64,000 nucleotides of DNA, from assembly GCA_034231615.1 (NCBI GenBank), contig CM067306.1, positions 39,230,248 through 39,294,247 on the forward strand, in the 5' to 3' direction. Of the stretch, positions 46,986 through 57,526 are shown piece by piece. Within the stretch, counting starts at the first letter, position 1, and each line of letters opens with the position of its first letter. The notes under the pieces were generated by a model. It ran no database searches, was not told where the DNA came from, and saw nothing but the letters and a program-made list of their open reading frames with translations. Position numbers and translations under genes: made by a program. This DNA is from Meghimatium bilineatum. Taxonomy: Eukaryota > Mollusca > Gastropoda > Stylommatophora > Philomycidae.

Positions 46986-48189
46986 AAAACCATACTATAG
47001 ATGAACACTTGCATACCTTTTCTCTGCAAAACAAACACTTCCAAGAAATATTGATGGTCGCCATTTTGCCTTCTTTGGTTCTCAGATATTGTCTAATAAT
47101 CACATACAGATCGGCAATGTGGTTAAATGATATTAAGCATGTCTTGAGGAAACCAACATACAGATCTGCAATGTAGTTAGATTAAGCATGTCATAAAAGG
47201 AAACCCACAGTAAGAGATTGTCCACAAATCATGTCAGCATTTTCCCCCAATTTCTGTACCCTCTTCCACACAAGTCAAGACCTGTAATAAGTCAGGACAC
47301 CCCCCCCCCTTTCCCAAAAACACATTATCGCTAAAATTATGTTTTGTTTTCACTTTTTGAAACTTTTGTTCGTGGTTTGTGTTATTGAGGATACTTGAAT
47401 ACTTGTAGTGGATGTTCGTTGTTGCTGTTGTAATAGTCCGTGATTCGATATGTTTGTTCTTATTGTCTTGAGTACCCATGATGATTGTCTTGACAAACTC
47501 ACATCATTTGTGTGTGTGTGTGGGGGGGGGGGATGTGGTTGGTCAAATGCAGAAAACTGCTTACTTGATTTGCAAGGCGATTCGGTGATAGAACGCACCT
47601 GGTTCATTTTCTGTTAGCTTTAAGATTGTTTTTCATTTATCCTCATGCTTCCTACTTGAATTTACTTGTATAAGCTATTAATTGAAGCAATATTATCCGT
47701 AGTCTATGTTATTTATGTTCACAAGTTGACTTCACAAGTTCTTGTAGTACGAATATGGATTATGGATATCGTATGTTTGTGGTCCTGAGGATACTTCAAA
47801 AGTAATACCATTCGTTCGTTATTGTTGCCATAGTTTTTGTCTCGATTGGGACGATCTCAAAATACGTGCGTACACATGGTGATTGTCTTGACAAGAATTT
47901 TAATTTTTTGAGTTGTTGTTGGTCAAGTAAGGAGAACCTGTTTACTGAGAATTCTATTGTCGCGAGGTTTTTATACCCCGGAACAAGACTAACAGATGAT
48001 AATGGGGTTTTTATTAACAGACACAGGTACAATGAATAATTTAATTGTAAAAGACTAGTTCTCTGACAGCGGAACAATACTTTCAAGAAAGATGTTATCG
48101 ACCAATTTACAACTTCCTGCCTGCGAATTCCGCACGTAAACTGTAGCCCGGGGATAGATGGTAATGCAAAGTTGAAGTGAACAGTCACG
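46986..48189. other. Unclassified
   Basis: Contains a 35-bp near-duplication (ATTAAGCATGTC at 47,133 and 47,181), a poly-C run at 47,301 and a poly-G run at 47,522. No gene recognised. Confidence 0.4.
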
Positions 48190-48345
48190 GATAAGAGATA
48201 ATGCCCACTCGAACCCGTCGACTGTTTGGAAGGTTGTCACAGGCTAAGAAAGCCAGCTCGAATCAAAGACATGCTGATTTCGGATGTGATCGACCTATAG
48301 AACAACCGTGATCAACAGTGAACAACGTGTTCGTGATCTTCGGTT
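48190..48345. repeat. Dispersed repeat shared with 51.27 kb
   Basis: TGTCACAGGCTAAG, then GCATGCTGATTTCGGATGTG-like sequence and ACAACGT recur at 51,278-51,375 in the same order. I could not assign the family. Confidence 0.5.
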
Positions 48346-48487
48346 CAAAACTCGTAGATAAGGTGATAGGAGGGAGATTGGGTTTGAACCCCCCCCCCCC
48401 CCCACCTCCTTCCTTGCTCCACTCCCAGCTAATCAGGACACAACTTTTAGTACAAAAAAGTAGCCAAATAACCAGTTAACCACTTCC

Positions 48488-48740
48488 AGCCGCCACAGCG
48501 TAGTGCAGTAGTTAACGCAATGGATTTGCATATGAGCGGTGATGGGTTCATTGCCTAGTTGAGGCGGAAAATTTTTTTGAGACTGCAACGGCTCTCGGGT
48601 CGACCAAGCCTTAATTTGGTACCGGATTAATCCGGGAGTAAAAACTACCAGGAGAGGAAATGGCTAACTCCCTCATATAGCAGAGCCTCTGATATATGCG
48701 ATCGGTAACATCTCACACCAGTACGACAGTTAAATGCTAT
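48488..48740 (+). mobile_element. tRNA-derived SINE, family T
   Basis: Head CAGCGTAGTGCAGTAGTTAA then CGCAATGG; B-box position GGTTCATTGCC. The body keeps AGTTGAGGCGGAAA, GGTCGACC and AATCCGGGAGTAAA. It aligns along its length with 53.58 kb and, inverted, 3.96 kb. Confidence 0.75.
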
Positions 48741-48764
48741 GGGTTAACTTTTTAAAATTGATAA

Positions 48765-48968
48765 TATACATGTATCAGATCTTGCAGTTTGGCGGCGATA
48801 TCGGCTTTTTTCATCCAGACACATCCGACGTTACACGACTTTTTGTTTACTTCGAACTTCTGTGGGATGGAACAACAAAACCAGCATCCAAGTTTCTTTA
48901 ACAATGTCTCAAGTCATGCATGAAAGATCACAGAGTTGCTACTCTGTAATCTCATTCCGGGTCTCAGG
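48765..48968 (-). mobile_element. Decayed family S fragment
   Basis: GGCGGCGATATCGGC, CCAGACACATCCGACGTTAC, TTCTGTGGGATGGAACA and GCATGAAAGATCACAGAGTT keep the order of family S, with the tail missing. Confidence 0.6.
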
Positions 48969-48977
48969 TAGGTAGCT

Positions 48978-49090
48978 AATGAGTTTACCTCTCTTTTGGA
49001 GAGACGTGCCTCTTCAACCAGCGGACAACAAAGTTCAATTAAGTTATATCAAGACGCACTACCATAAAATATTAGAAGTGACATGAATCC
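48978..49090 (+). pseudogene. Short I-clade LINE RNase H-end fragment
   Basis: GAGTTTACCTCTCTTTTGGA through AATTAAGTTATATCAAGACG matches the reverse complement of 43,255-43,375, which lies in the RNase H tail of the copy at 42-44 kb. Confidence 0.6.
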
Positions 49091-50639
49091 CAAATGTAAC
49101 TATCCACACACGTAACGATACCGTTGCGTGTAGTTCCGGATCTCAACACCGCTCGGGAACGTAATAGTTTACCGGTCTGTGAAGGGACAGCACTCTAATT
49201 ATTACCGCTTACATTTTAAATTTGACAGTATTACTGACCTTACCATAGATATTACCGCACTCATCCAAACGGAGGTCGGGGTGACTGAATTACCAGAATC
49301 GTGACAACGATCATTATTCTGATAAAATGCTCTAATTTAATCTATTTAGTCTAATGTTCGCTGTTGAATAGATCTTACTATAAGAGTCATTATGTAGAAC
49401 ACAGGTTTTTGAAATTTCAACTGAACACAACTGACAGACTATTACTAAGGGGTTATGGGGTTTAAACACGAAAAAATACAAATGACAATACACAAGACAT
49501 TGTCAACGTTACAAACCGTTAGGTCTTTCTCAAGATTATATCTAAAAAATAAATGAAAAAATCAATAAAAACAATCTTATCACCACGGAGGCACTATACA
49601 CTGTTCAGTTAAAAAATCAAATGGGTAAAAACACACACCACATTACTCCGCGACAACAGGTGATTTTTAAACAGCTGATGACATGTAAAAACAATATTAT
49701 TTAAAACATTTAAAAACAGTAAAGAACTATATGTACAACATTAAAAAAATATTTAAAAACGAAATTTAAAAACAATATTATTGGGCACTTAACAATCTAT
49801 TAATGCGTTCTACGTTCAACAATCAATCAGAAGCACTGACCCACTTCATTCTTAGAGTGAACATAGTTTTATAGAGACATTATTGACATGTAAACAATGC
49901 GAAGTTCAAGATTACTAAAAGAGTTACTGTTTATTTAACAAGAACGAAGTTCAAGTCAATTTCTGGATGTCGACAAGATGCAGTATTAATATCAATGATG
50001 CAAACTTATATCACAAGGATACAGGCAAGAATCTGTCACCATTTTAACATCAGATGGCTGTTGCTCCCATTAGATAAAGTCCATGATAGTACAGGCTAAA
50101 TCAACATTTCAAAAGGGGTGCAAAGGGAACGCATTGCTCTAGGCGGACCCAGGGTTAGCAGATAACCAAGATCCCAAATGTACCTCCACGTGGTGTACCC
50201 TGGAAACAGAAATACAGCAGCTCGTGCTGATTCTGGCCAAATCATTTGGGGATCGTGTCCGAGAGTGTGGAGGTAGCAGATGGAAAGAGATTTAACTGCA
50301 CAAGAGACAGACAATATCTCCGACACCACCAGCATCACCACATATAGCGACACTGTTGACATACAGTGAAGCTAGTCAGTCCAGTCCGAACATTGGAGGG
50401 GCGGCCAATGTAAAATGCACGTAAAGGTAAATGCATGGCGAGAGACAAATATGTTTCATACAGAGTACAATGAAACAATGAAAGGGCAGAACAGCGCTAG
50501 AGGGCAGCGCGAACTGCAAATAGAAAGTGAAAAGTCCCTAGGAAAGGGAACTACAAGCTCCGTCAGCTCGAGACGGGCTTCTAGTTACCAGAGTTCCTAA
50601 CAGGCAGAGACCCAGACCCATCCATCGGCGTTTGGTAAA
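49091..50639. other. Mostly unclassified
   Basis: Holds a hammerhead-like module near 49.5 kb and an AAAAACAATATT-rich stretch. A minus-strand open frame at 50,096-50,362 shows no motif. Confidence 0.4.
49506..49533 (-). other. Hammerhead-like stem-loop module
   Basis: The minus strand reads CTTGAGAAAGACC, TAAC, GGTTTGTAACG: the same layout as the modules in Penelope-like termini, with a short stem closing a small loop. Confidence 0.35.
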
Positions 50640-51130
50640 GCAAAAGACCTAACCCAACTCTAATGTCGAGCCTTCCTAAACCGGAAATATGCTTGCAAAG
50701 AGAAAGGGTTCTGTACCCGATGGGTGTAGGCAAGAAAGGGACAACGATGGCAGTCCTGGCCCAACTCTACTGTCAAGGTTTCCTATACCGGAAGTAACTT
50801 GCAGAGAGAAAGGGTTCCGTACTCGATTCGCTCAGGCACAAAAGGGACAACGATTTAGCCCTGGCCCAACTCTACTGTCAGGTTTTCCTACACCGGAAAT
50901 ACACTTGAAGAGAGAAAGGGTTCAGTACCTGATGGGCTCAGGCGCTATTGGGACAAGGACGCTCAGCTCGAGAACGCCTTGCTCTCAAACGCGTGGTGTG
51001 AGACTCGAACTTGGACAAGGGGTACACGATGTCGGTGAATGACACCTCGGCTAAGAGGGCGAAAGAGCCAGGGTCCAACTCCTCTGTTGAGTTCTTCCCC
51101 TTAAGGAACCAGGCTCATGGATGAGAAACG
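50640..51130. repeat. About 115-bp direct repeats, three good and one decayed unit
   Basis: Units share GGCCCAACTCTACTGTCA, TTCCTAYACCGGAARTA and GAGAGAAAGGGTTC then GTACYYGATKGGCTCAGGC. The fourth unit, at 51,065, is much changed. It looks less AT-rich than its surroundings. The origin is unknown; a LINE 5' leader or part of an LTR element are possible. Confidence 0.75.
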
Positions 51131-51277
51131 GTTCAGTACCCAATGGGCACAGGCACAGCACGTCCAATTACACGAGGCAAGTTCATAGACGGTGGAACAC
51201 CTCGTTCGAGTGAGACGAGAGCAAGAAAATCGTCTGGGCGAAGAGTCTTCACTACGCGTGCCTGGAGACAGATATAG

Positions 51278-51390
51278 AGGCTGTCACAGGCTAAGGGTAG
51301 CCCACCCGAATTGTCAAGGCATGCCGAAATCGGATGTGCTAGGCCTACAAGGCGCATAACGGTGGCACAACGTAATCACGCTCCCGGCGG
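51278..51390. repeat. Dispersed repeat shared with 48.19 kb
   Basis: Second copy of the repeat at 48.19-48.35 kb (GCTGTCACAGGCTAAG, GCCGAAATCGGATGTG, CAACGTAATCACG). Confidence 0.5.
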
Positions 51391-51589
51391 AAATCGCACG
51401 GATATCCGTGATGGTTACAATGGAGCGAACGAAAAACAAAAACAAACAAACATTTCAAAAGACAAGAAACATTCTATACAACGGAGTAGAATCAATGCAT
51501 ACACGATTTTGAGTCTAGGATGTTATATATAACTAATTCTTCTTTCGCAAAGCACGGCCGGTGAACAAAAGAGCACAAAAATAACATGG

Positions 51590-51810
51590 AGGCAACTGTT
51601 GGTTTTGAGAAGAATTTATGTAAATTTCATGGACAGCCAAGAATACTATGGTAGAAATTCTCAGAGATGCTGGAGTAAAAAGACAAATTATATTAAACAA
51701 ATTAGAAGCAGGCAGTCAAAATTTTTAGAGCATGTGATGAGAAAAGCAAAACTTGAACATTTAGTAACCACCAGAAAATTAGTAAAGACACAGAAGAGCA
51801 AGAGCTAAAC
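51590..51810 (+). pseudogene. LINE family D ORF2 C-terminal fragment
   Basis: Readable blocks are VLRRIYVNFM and RQSKFLEHVMRKAKLEHLVT then TRKL. It matches the 40.67 kb copy (FLRHIMRRGKMEQVV). Confidence 0.7.
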
Positions 51811-51859
51811 ATAAACATACATGGAGACAAACTACAACAAATAAAACATTACCAATAGA

Positions 51860-52425
51860 GGCCTATATTTGACGGCAGATGTGAAACAGAAGTTAAAAGG
51901 AGAATAGGAATTGCTAAAAGTACATTCAATGACATGAGGAATATATTACCATCTAAACAAAGCACAAACAAGTTAAAAATGAGAATTATGAAATGCTACA
52001 TCTATTCTGTATTAATGGATGGTTCAGAAACATGGATACTAAATAAACAATTAGAAGACAGAATTAATGCCTTTGAGATGTGGGTATATAGAAGAATAGG
52101 GAGAACATCATGGAAGGAGAAGAAAACAAATAAAGAGATACTAAAACACTTAATATGAAGAAAGAATTACTAACAGAAATAAAGATCAGGCAAATAAAAT
52201 ATTTTGGACACATTAAAAGGCATGACACCTTATTGAAGACCTTACTTGAAAGTAAATTCAAAGGGAAGCGAGCAAAAGGTAGGCAGAGATACAGGTGGGA
52301 GAGTAACATCACAACATGTACAGGTTACAATCTAGCAGAGTGCACCACCAAGACAAGAGACATGGGATGTTGAATGTCTGTTGCAGCCAACCTCCGTTGT
52401 GTAGACGGCACTTGATGATGATGAG
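51860..52425 (+). pseudogene. LINE family A ORF2 C-terminal third
   Basis: The best copy of this family reads VKRRIGIAKSTFNDMRNIL, KLKMRIMKCYIYSVLMDGSE, TWILNKQLEDRINAFEMWVY, RRIGRTSWKEKKTNKEILKH, a frame break, IKIRQIKYFGHIKRHDTLLK, KRAKGRQRYRWESNITTCTG and YNLAECTTKTRDMGC. The 3' end is TTGATGATGATGAG. Only two or three disablements are seen, so it is younger than the others. Confidence 0.85.
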
Positions 52426-52884
52426 AAAATAACTATGAGACAAAAAGATGTCACCAACTTATTAACAACACAAGAGAGTTTAATATCCGATGTATCTGAT
52501 AGAAGTATCAATAGGGCGCACCTGTATCAAGGTCGCTGATTTGTCTTAGGTGAACAAAAGAGGGTGGATGTGGCGATAATCTAAGCCAAATAAAAATAGG
52601 ACAGTCATTTGTGGAGTTTTTGATGTCCGTTTTATTTTTACAAAACTATGGAGAAAGTAGGGGTGGGGAAGTAGCAGGTTACTTTGGCTTTCTTTCTAGT
52701 AATAAATGTGGTGTTTTAATTGTCTTAGAGGGGGCGTGGTTTTACCCTCCGTCATGGACCGCTCCCTATTTTTTTTAATTAACAGGCATACCGCGTGGTG
52801 TTAGTTACTACAAAGTTGCAACATTTGTGCATTGTACCTATCATACCAGTTATCAGTAATGTTAGCTTTGAATGTCTAATGCAA
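52426..52884. other. Unclassified
   Basis: No motif beyond a short LINE-like scrap (ACCAACTTATTAACAACAC) near 52,453. Confidence 0.4.
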
Positions 52885-53430
52885 TGAAGAGACTAATCTC
52901 ACATTCAATCTTCGTCTGTACTTACGTAAACTAATCCCACATTCAATCTTCGTATGTACTTACGTAAACTAATCTCACATTCAATCTTCGTCTGTACTTA
53001 CGTAAACTAATCCCACATTCAATCTTCGTATGTACTTACGTAAACTAATCCCACATTCAATCTTCGTATGTACTTACGTAAACTAATCTCACATTCAATC
53101 TTCGTCTGTACTTACGTAAACTAATCCCACATTCAATCTTCGTATGTACTTACGTAAACTAATCCCACATTCAATCTTCGTATGTACTTACGTAAACTAA
53201 TCCCACATTCAATCTTCGTATGTACTTACGTAAACTAATCCCACATTCAATCTTCGTATGTACTTACGTAAACTAATCCCACATTCAATCTTCGTATGTA
53301 CTTACGTAAACTAATCCCACATTCAATCTTCGTATGTACTTACGTAAACTAATCCCACATTCAATCTTCGTATGTACTTACGTAAACTAATTTCACGTTC
53401 AATCTTTGTGTGTACTTACGTAGAACACAT
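52885..53430. repeat. 38-bp minisatellite, about 14 units
   Basis: Units of TAAACTAATCCCACATTC, AATCTTCGTATGTACTTACG. Two unit types (CTCACATT with CGTCTG; CCCACATT with CGTATG) alternate in the first part, and the second type fills the rest. Each junction carries TACGTA, a short palindrome. Confidence 0.95.
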
Positions 53431-53576
53431 GGTCGATTAGATTTTTAATGAATGCATGGAGTATCATCAGACAATAGGGTATAAGTTTAAAAAAAAATAC
53501 AGATAACAGTTGGAAGATGGGGTATAAAGTCTAAATTGTTATGTTTTTATGTACACCTACTCTACTTTTTAGCAAC

Positions 53577-53790
53577 CTGAGGTAGCCGCGTAGAGCAGTA
53601 GTTAGCGTACTTGCTCCGCAAATGAATGGTCCTGTGTTCATTCCCCAGTTGAGGCGGAAATTTTATTCAGAATTTTATTCATAACGGCTCCCGGGTTGAC
53701 GCAGGTACCAAATTAATCCGGAAAGTAAAGACTGCGAGGGCAAGGAGATGGCCTCATTTACAGAGCCACTGAAATGTGAGCCATATGCAT
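53577..53790 (+). mobile_element. tRNA-derived SINE, family T
   Basis: GGTAGCCGCGTAGAGCAGTA then GTTAGCGTA forms the head, with GTGTTCATTCCCC in B-box position. The body (AGTTGAGGCGGAAATTTTAT, CGGGTTGACGCAGG, AATCCGGAAAGTAAAGACTG) matches 48.49 kb. A short internal duplication (CAGAATTTTATTC) is private to this copy. Confidence 0.8.
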
Positions 53791-53861
53791 GAAAACAACA
53801 CCAACGAAAACGCAACAAACGCCCCCATTCCCCAAATCTAAAAAATGAATGATCGGTTTTC

Positions 53862-54348
53862 CTGTTGTTGTTGTTCATCCATCACAAGTGGTGATGACCA
53901 TTTGTTACATATAATTTTTAAATTGTGTTACGACCGTGTGTTATCTGGGCTTGAGAGGGAAGAACAGAATAGCAACACTGTTTATCGCTAATGCATGTCG
54001 TAAGAGGTGGCGAAGGATGTTATAGGGTGAAGTCGACTGTCCCATCCCTTATGTGGTCCATGCTGAAGTCGGATGTTTCAGGATGAAAGGCGCATATACC
54101 GTAGCAACGTGATAATCCATGACACAGCGCATTCTCTTTTCCGGACTTCACTATGTTAATCTGCAGGAATTTGAGAACGAACGCAGAAGACAAAAAAATT
54201 CAGTTAGAATTATGTCCTTGATTGTGAGTTTCTTTGATGGCCAAAAAACTCTTTTCAAGCTGCAAATGTCCTTGGACAGTTCGGGCATGGGATGAACACT
54301 GTAAATGGATTTTGGTCTACCCGTGACTTTCTAGCTACTTCCCGCTGT
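53862..54348 (-). pseudogene. LINE family B 3' end, outermost host of the nest
   Basis: A minus-strand copy of family B: tail GTTGTTGTTGTTC, then CATCACAAGTGGTGATGACC, the finger region and GTCTACCCGTGACTTTCTAG. It is interrupted at about 53,934-54,195 by a family S element. At 54,348 it is interrupted by a plus-strand LINE. It resumes at 59,898 with ACTTCCCGCTGTTGAG. Confidence 0.8.
53934..54195 (+). mobile_element. Family S element inside LINE B
   Basis: Opposite in direction to most copies: it begins GTGTGTTATCTGGGCTTGAG, then GGAAGAACAGAATAGCAACA. It ends TGAGAACGAACGCAGAAGAC plus an A-run. The B sequence continues on both sides, but the target duplication is short or unclear. Confidence 0.75.
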
Positions 54349-54580
54349 GAGATTCTCCAAAGCCTGTACCAACTATGGGCTTACCATTAACACAGAGAAA
54401 ACAGAAGTCATGTTACAACCAGCACGTGGCAAAAGCTTTCTCGAGCCCTGCATAAAGGTAAATGGTGTAGCACTGAAAGTTGTGAATAGATTCACATATC
54501 TAGGCAGTACGTTATCACAAAATGTCAACGTTGATGATGAAGTGTATACAAGGATCGCCAAAGCAAGCAGTACTTTCGGC
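54349..54580 (+). pseudogene. LINE family B RT palm segment (left part)
   Basis: It reads FSKACTNYGLTINTEKTEVM, LQPARGKSFLEPCIKVNG, then VVNRFTYLGSTLSQN and DEVYTRIAKASSTFG. GLxIxxxKTEVM and YLGSxLS are RT motifs D and E. The frame is intact up to STFG, where the Penelope-like element cuts in. Confidence 0.85.
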
Positions 54581-55580
54581 AAATATAAAAAACCAAATGG
54601 TCAGAGGGTGTCCGACAAAGTGGATGGTGCCGCAGTAACCTAATGAACAAATAGTCAAGCAAAATGAATTAAACAGGTTACTAAAACACTTACCTTGCCT
54701 ATTAATAAAAATATATTTTAAAAAGTATATATAAAAACATACAATAAAACTAAACAGGACAATTCTCCACGTATCGGCTCAAATTGAACCTTTTTCAAGA
54801 GACAAACAACAGAAAACAACAAAATAAAAAACAAGATCGATGACTAGATTTCATCAAGCCCCGTCTCCATAGCGCAGGGATGGCAACGCATCTAGTAAAA
54901 GAGAAAATGCGTGCATTCATTATAAACAAACCGAAAGTGGGAAATTAGAGGCACTATAGATGTAGGTGGGATGTTTATAATGAGTGCAAGAATAATAAAA
55001 GAAAAAGATAAGAAAAATACCCCTTTTGTCACTTTATCAGACAGGCAGGTTTTAAGAACATAGTCACAACAGGCAGACTGAAGGGAACAGAAACAGATGG
55101 GGATGTGAGAACATATTAGTTTGACAACCTAGCAAGGCTTGGAAACAACGATCCTGATAACAATACTGTGAACAGAGAACCATGGTCACCTACGCCAACC
55201 AGAATGGCATATGATAATGATAGATGAGTAATGATGAGGTTGTGTGGTGGTGGGGTGAGTCGGTTTGGGAAGGAAGGATACAAGAAGAATCATCATTTGA
55301 AAACGCATGGAATGAATGTGAAACCAAATATAGACATAAACATATATATGAAACCAAACCTAAACATACATAGAAATGTATACACACACCAAGAGTTAAG
55401 AAATAAATATATAACAAAATGGACACAGATGTGTGAAGGATACTCACACAAAATGCACAGGCATGTAAATGTATCCACACATAGGAAAGGGCTCACAACA
55501 GAATAGGCATACATATTGACACAGAATGGAGATACGTGCATTAACATAAACAAGCGCTCACATAAATATATATATATATT
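54581..55580 (-). repeat. Left inverted arm of the Penelope-like element
   Basis: Reverse complement of 57,300-59,155 without the mariner. It carries the stem-loop module (54,770-54,799, minus) and a LINE piece (55,017-55,225). The site AAACATACATAGAAATG near 55,366 is where the mariner sits in the other arm, so this arm preserves the empty site. Confidence 0.9.
55017..55225 (+). pseudogene. LINE C-terminal piece inside the left arm
   Basis: It reads HFIRQAGFKNIVTTGRLKGT, then FDNLARLGNNDPDNNTVNR and a stop after TRMAYDNDR. The 3' end is ATGATAATGATAGATGAG. It is related to the LINE fragment at 39.24 kb, and the same piece is in the right arm. Confidence 0.7.
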
Positions 55581-55649
55581 TTTTAGTACATATTTAGTAA
55601 CATTTTTAGTACCCATCGCTACACCGCTAATTTTATCAAAAATGGTACT

Positions 55650-56810
55650 AAAATGATACTAAAATGGGACCCAATTATGCCTGCCTATTTATGGATCACC
55701 TTGAACATCTTATCTTTACCACATTTCAGGGCCCTGTGCCTTCCATATTCCATCGCTACATAGGCGATGGGTTTGGGGTTACTGATATTTCTCTTGATAA
55801 CCTCAACCTTTTCATTGACTTAGTGAGTGGTTTCCTACCAGCTATTAAATTTACTTCTCTTATTTCCTCCACCTCTGTGAACTTCCTTGACATTTGTGTT
55901 TCCATAGGATCCACATCCCTTACCACTTCTGTACATTATAAGCATACGGCCTCTCATAGTTTTCTTCTTTATACATCATCTCACCCAAGGTCTTGTCGTC
56001 ATGCCCTCCCTTTCTCAGCTGCTTCGTCTTCGTCGTCTCTGCCAAGACGATGTAGATTTTCAGGTTCAATCTCTTAAGATGCTGGATTTTTTTTCGCCGT
56101 CGCTTATACCCTGAGGATATCCTGTTATCAGCTTTACAACGTGTTCTTACTATTTCCCGCTCAGTAGTCCTCGTACCATCTATTAAACATACCTCTGATC
56201 GCCCAATACTGGCTATTACTTTTCATCCTCATAATATGCCGGCACTACGTATCCTATTACGACTTTTCTATATCCTCCAGTTAGATCCCATCTCCAGTCC
56301 TGCATTTCCCTCTCTTCCACTAGTCGCTTTTCGGAGGGACAGAAACCTTCGGGATCTCTTAGTTCATTCTCGTCTGCGCACTTCTGCAGGTCAACTAGGA
56401 ACTGTCCCTTGTCATCGAAATTGTTTGACTTGCCTTTTGTTTTTCTCACTCCCATGTTACAGTTTCCTAAATCACACTTTGATATTCAGGATTCTTTTTC
56501 ATGTTTGTCCCGTAATTTAATAACTTCTATCATATGTAAGCGTTGTGATATGAAGTATATTGGTGAGACTGGTAGACGTTTAGCAGATAGATTCGACGAA
56601 CATTTGAGAGATATCACGAATCATCGTGACTCCCCAGTGGCTAATCATTTTAACAGTCCGTCACATCATGGTAGCTCCGATGTCTCTGTAACCGGTTTGT
56701 TACGTTGTTATACCGGTGACCGGCAACGCCAGTCCTTGGAATATCGTCTCATTTGTCATATGGGAGTCTTGCAACCACACGGAATGAACATTAATCACCG
56801 TTTTGTTTGA
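55650..56810 (+). pseudogene. Penelope-like RT (C-terminal part) and GIY-YIG nuclease
   Basis: The body starts in mid-RT: MGPNYACLFMDHLEHLIF, then FHRYIGDGFGV in place of RYIDD (one catalytic Asp is Gly), and VNFLDICVSI. The next part, SHPRSCRHALPFSQLLRLRR and the thumb region, needs frame changes near 56.0 and 56.4 kb. A linker CHRNCLTC leads to the endonuclease domain: CKRCDMKYIGETGRRLADRF, then DEHLRDI...SPVANHF and a C-terminal HGMNINHRFV stop at 56,810. The N-terminal RT part is absent. The protein would act in target-primed reverse transcription if intact; this copy is dead. Confidence 0.85.
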
Positions 56811-57526
56811 GTTACCCACCTTTTCTTTATATCCTCTACTCCCGTATTGCACTGATTCTTGTAATTATTTGTCTTTGTACACTTTCGTGAGTAATTATTT
56901 TTGTGTTTGCCGTACTTCTATATAATTCCTTTATGTCTTCTTTCGTTTGTGTATGTCAATATGTGATTATTTTATACTCTACCATTTTGTTATTGTTAAA
57001 TCATTTACATATTTAGATTTTGATTTCCTCGTTGTTATTGCAGTTGTCTCTTCAATGGGTGCCCACACATGTATAGTTATTTGTATATACATTTTGTTTT
57101 ACATGGTTCTATGTATCCACACAATTACTTTGGGCCACACATTTGTATGTATACATATGCAGTTGTTATAGCATTATCTTTATGTGAACGAACGTTTATA
57201 TTTACAGTAATATATGTATATGTTTCTATGTGTACGAATGTTCATGTTATTGTTTTTATTTATGTGAGAAAGTGTTTATGTGGATGCATGTTCATATTTA
57301 TGTATATATATATATATATATATATATTTATGTGAGCGCTTGTTTATGTTAATGCACGTATCTCCATTCTGTGTCAATATGTATGCCTATTCTGGTGTGA
57401 GCCCTTTCCTATGTGTGGATACATTTACATGCCTGTGCATTTTGTGTGGGTATCCTTCACACATCTGTGTCCATTTTGTTATATATTTATTTCTTAACTC
57501 TTGGTGTGTGTATACATTTCTATGTA

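Noticed and set aside
55190..55616. Cys-rich open frames in the arm of the Penelope-like element
   Set aside because: Both arms give the same frames in opposite directions. They come from TGTGT-rich non-coding sequence.
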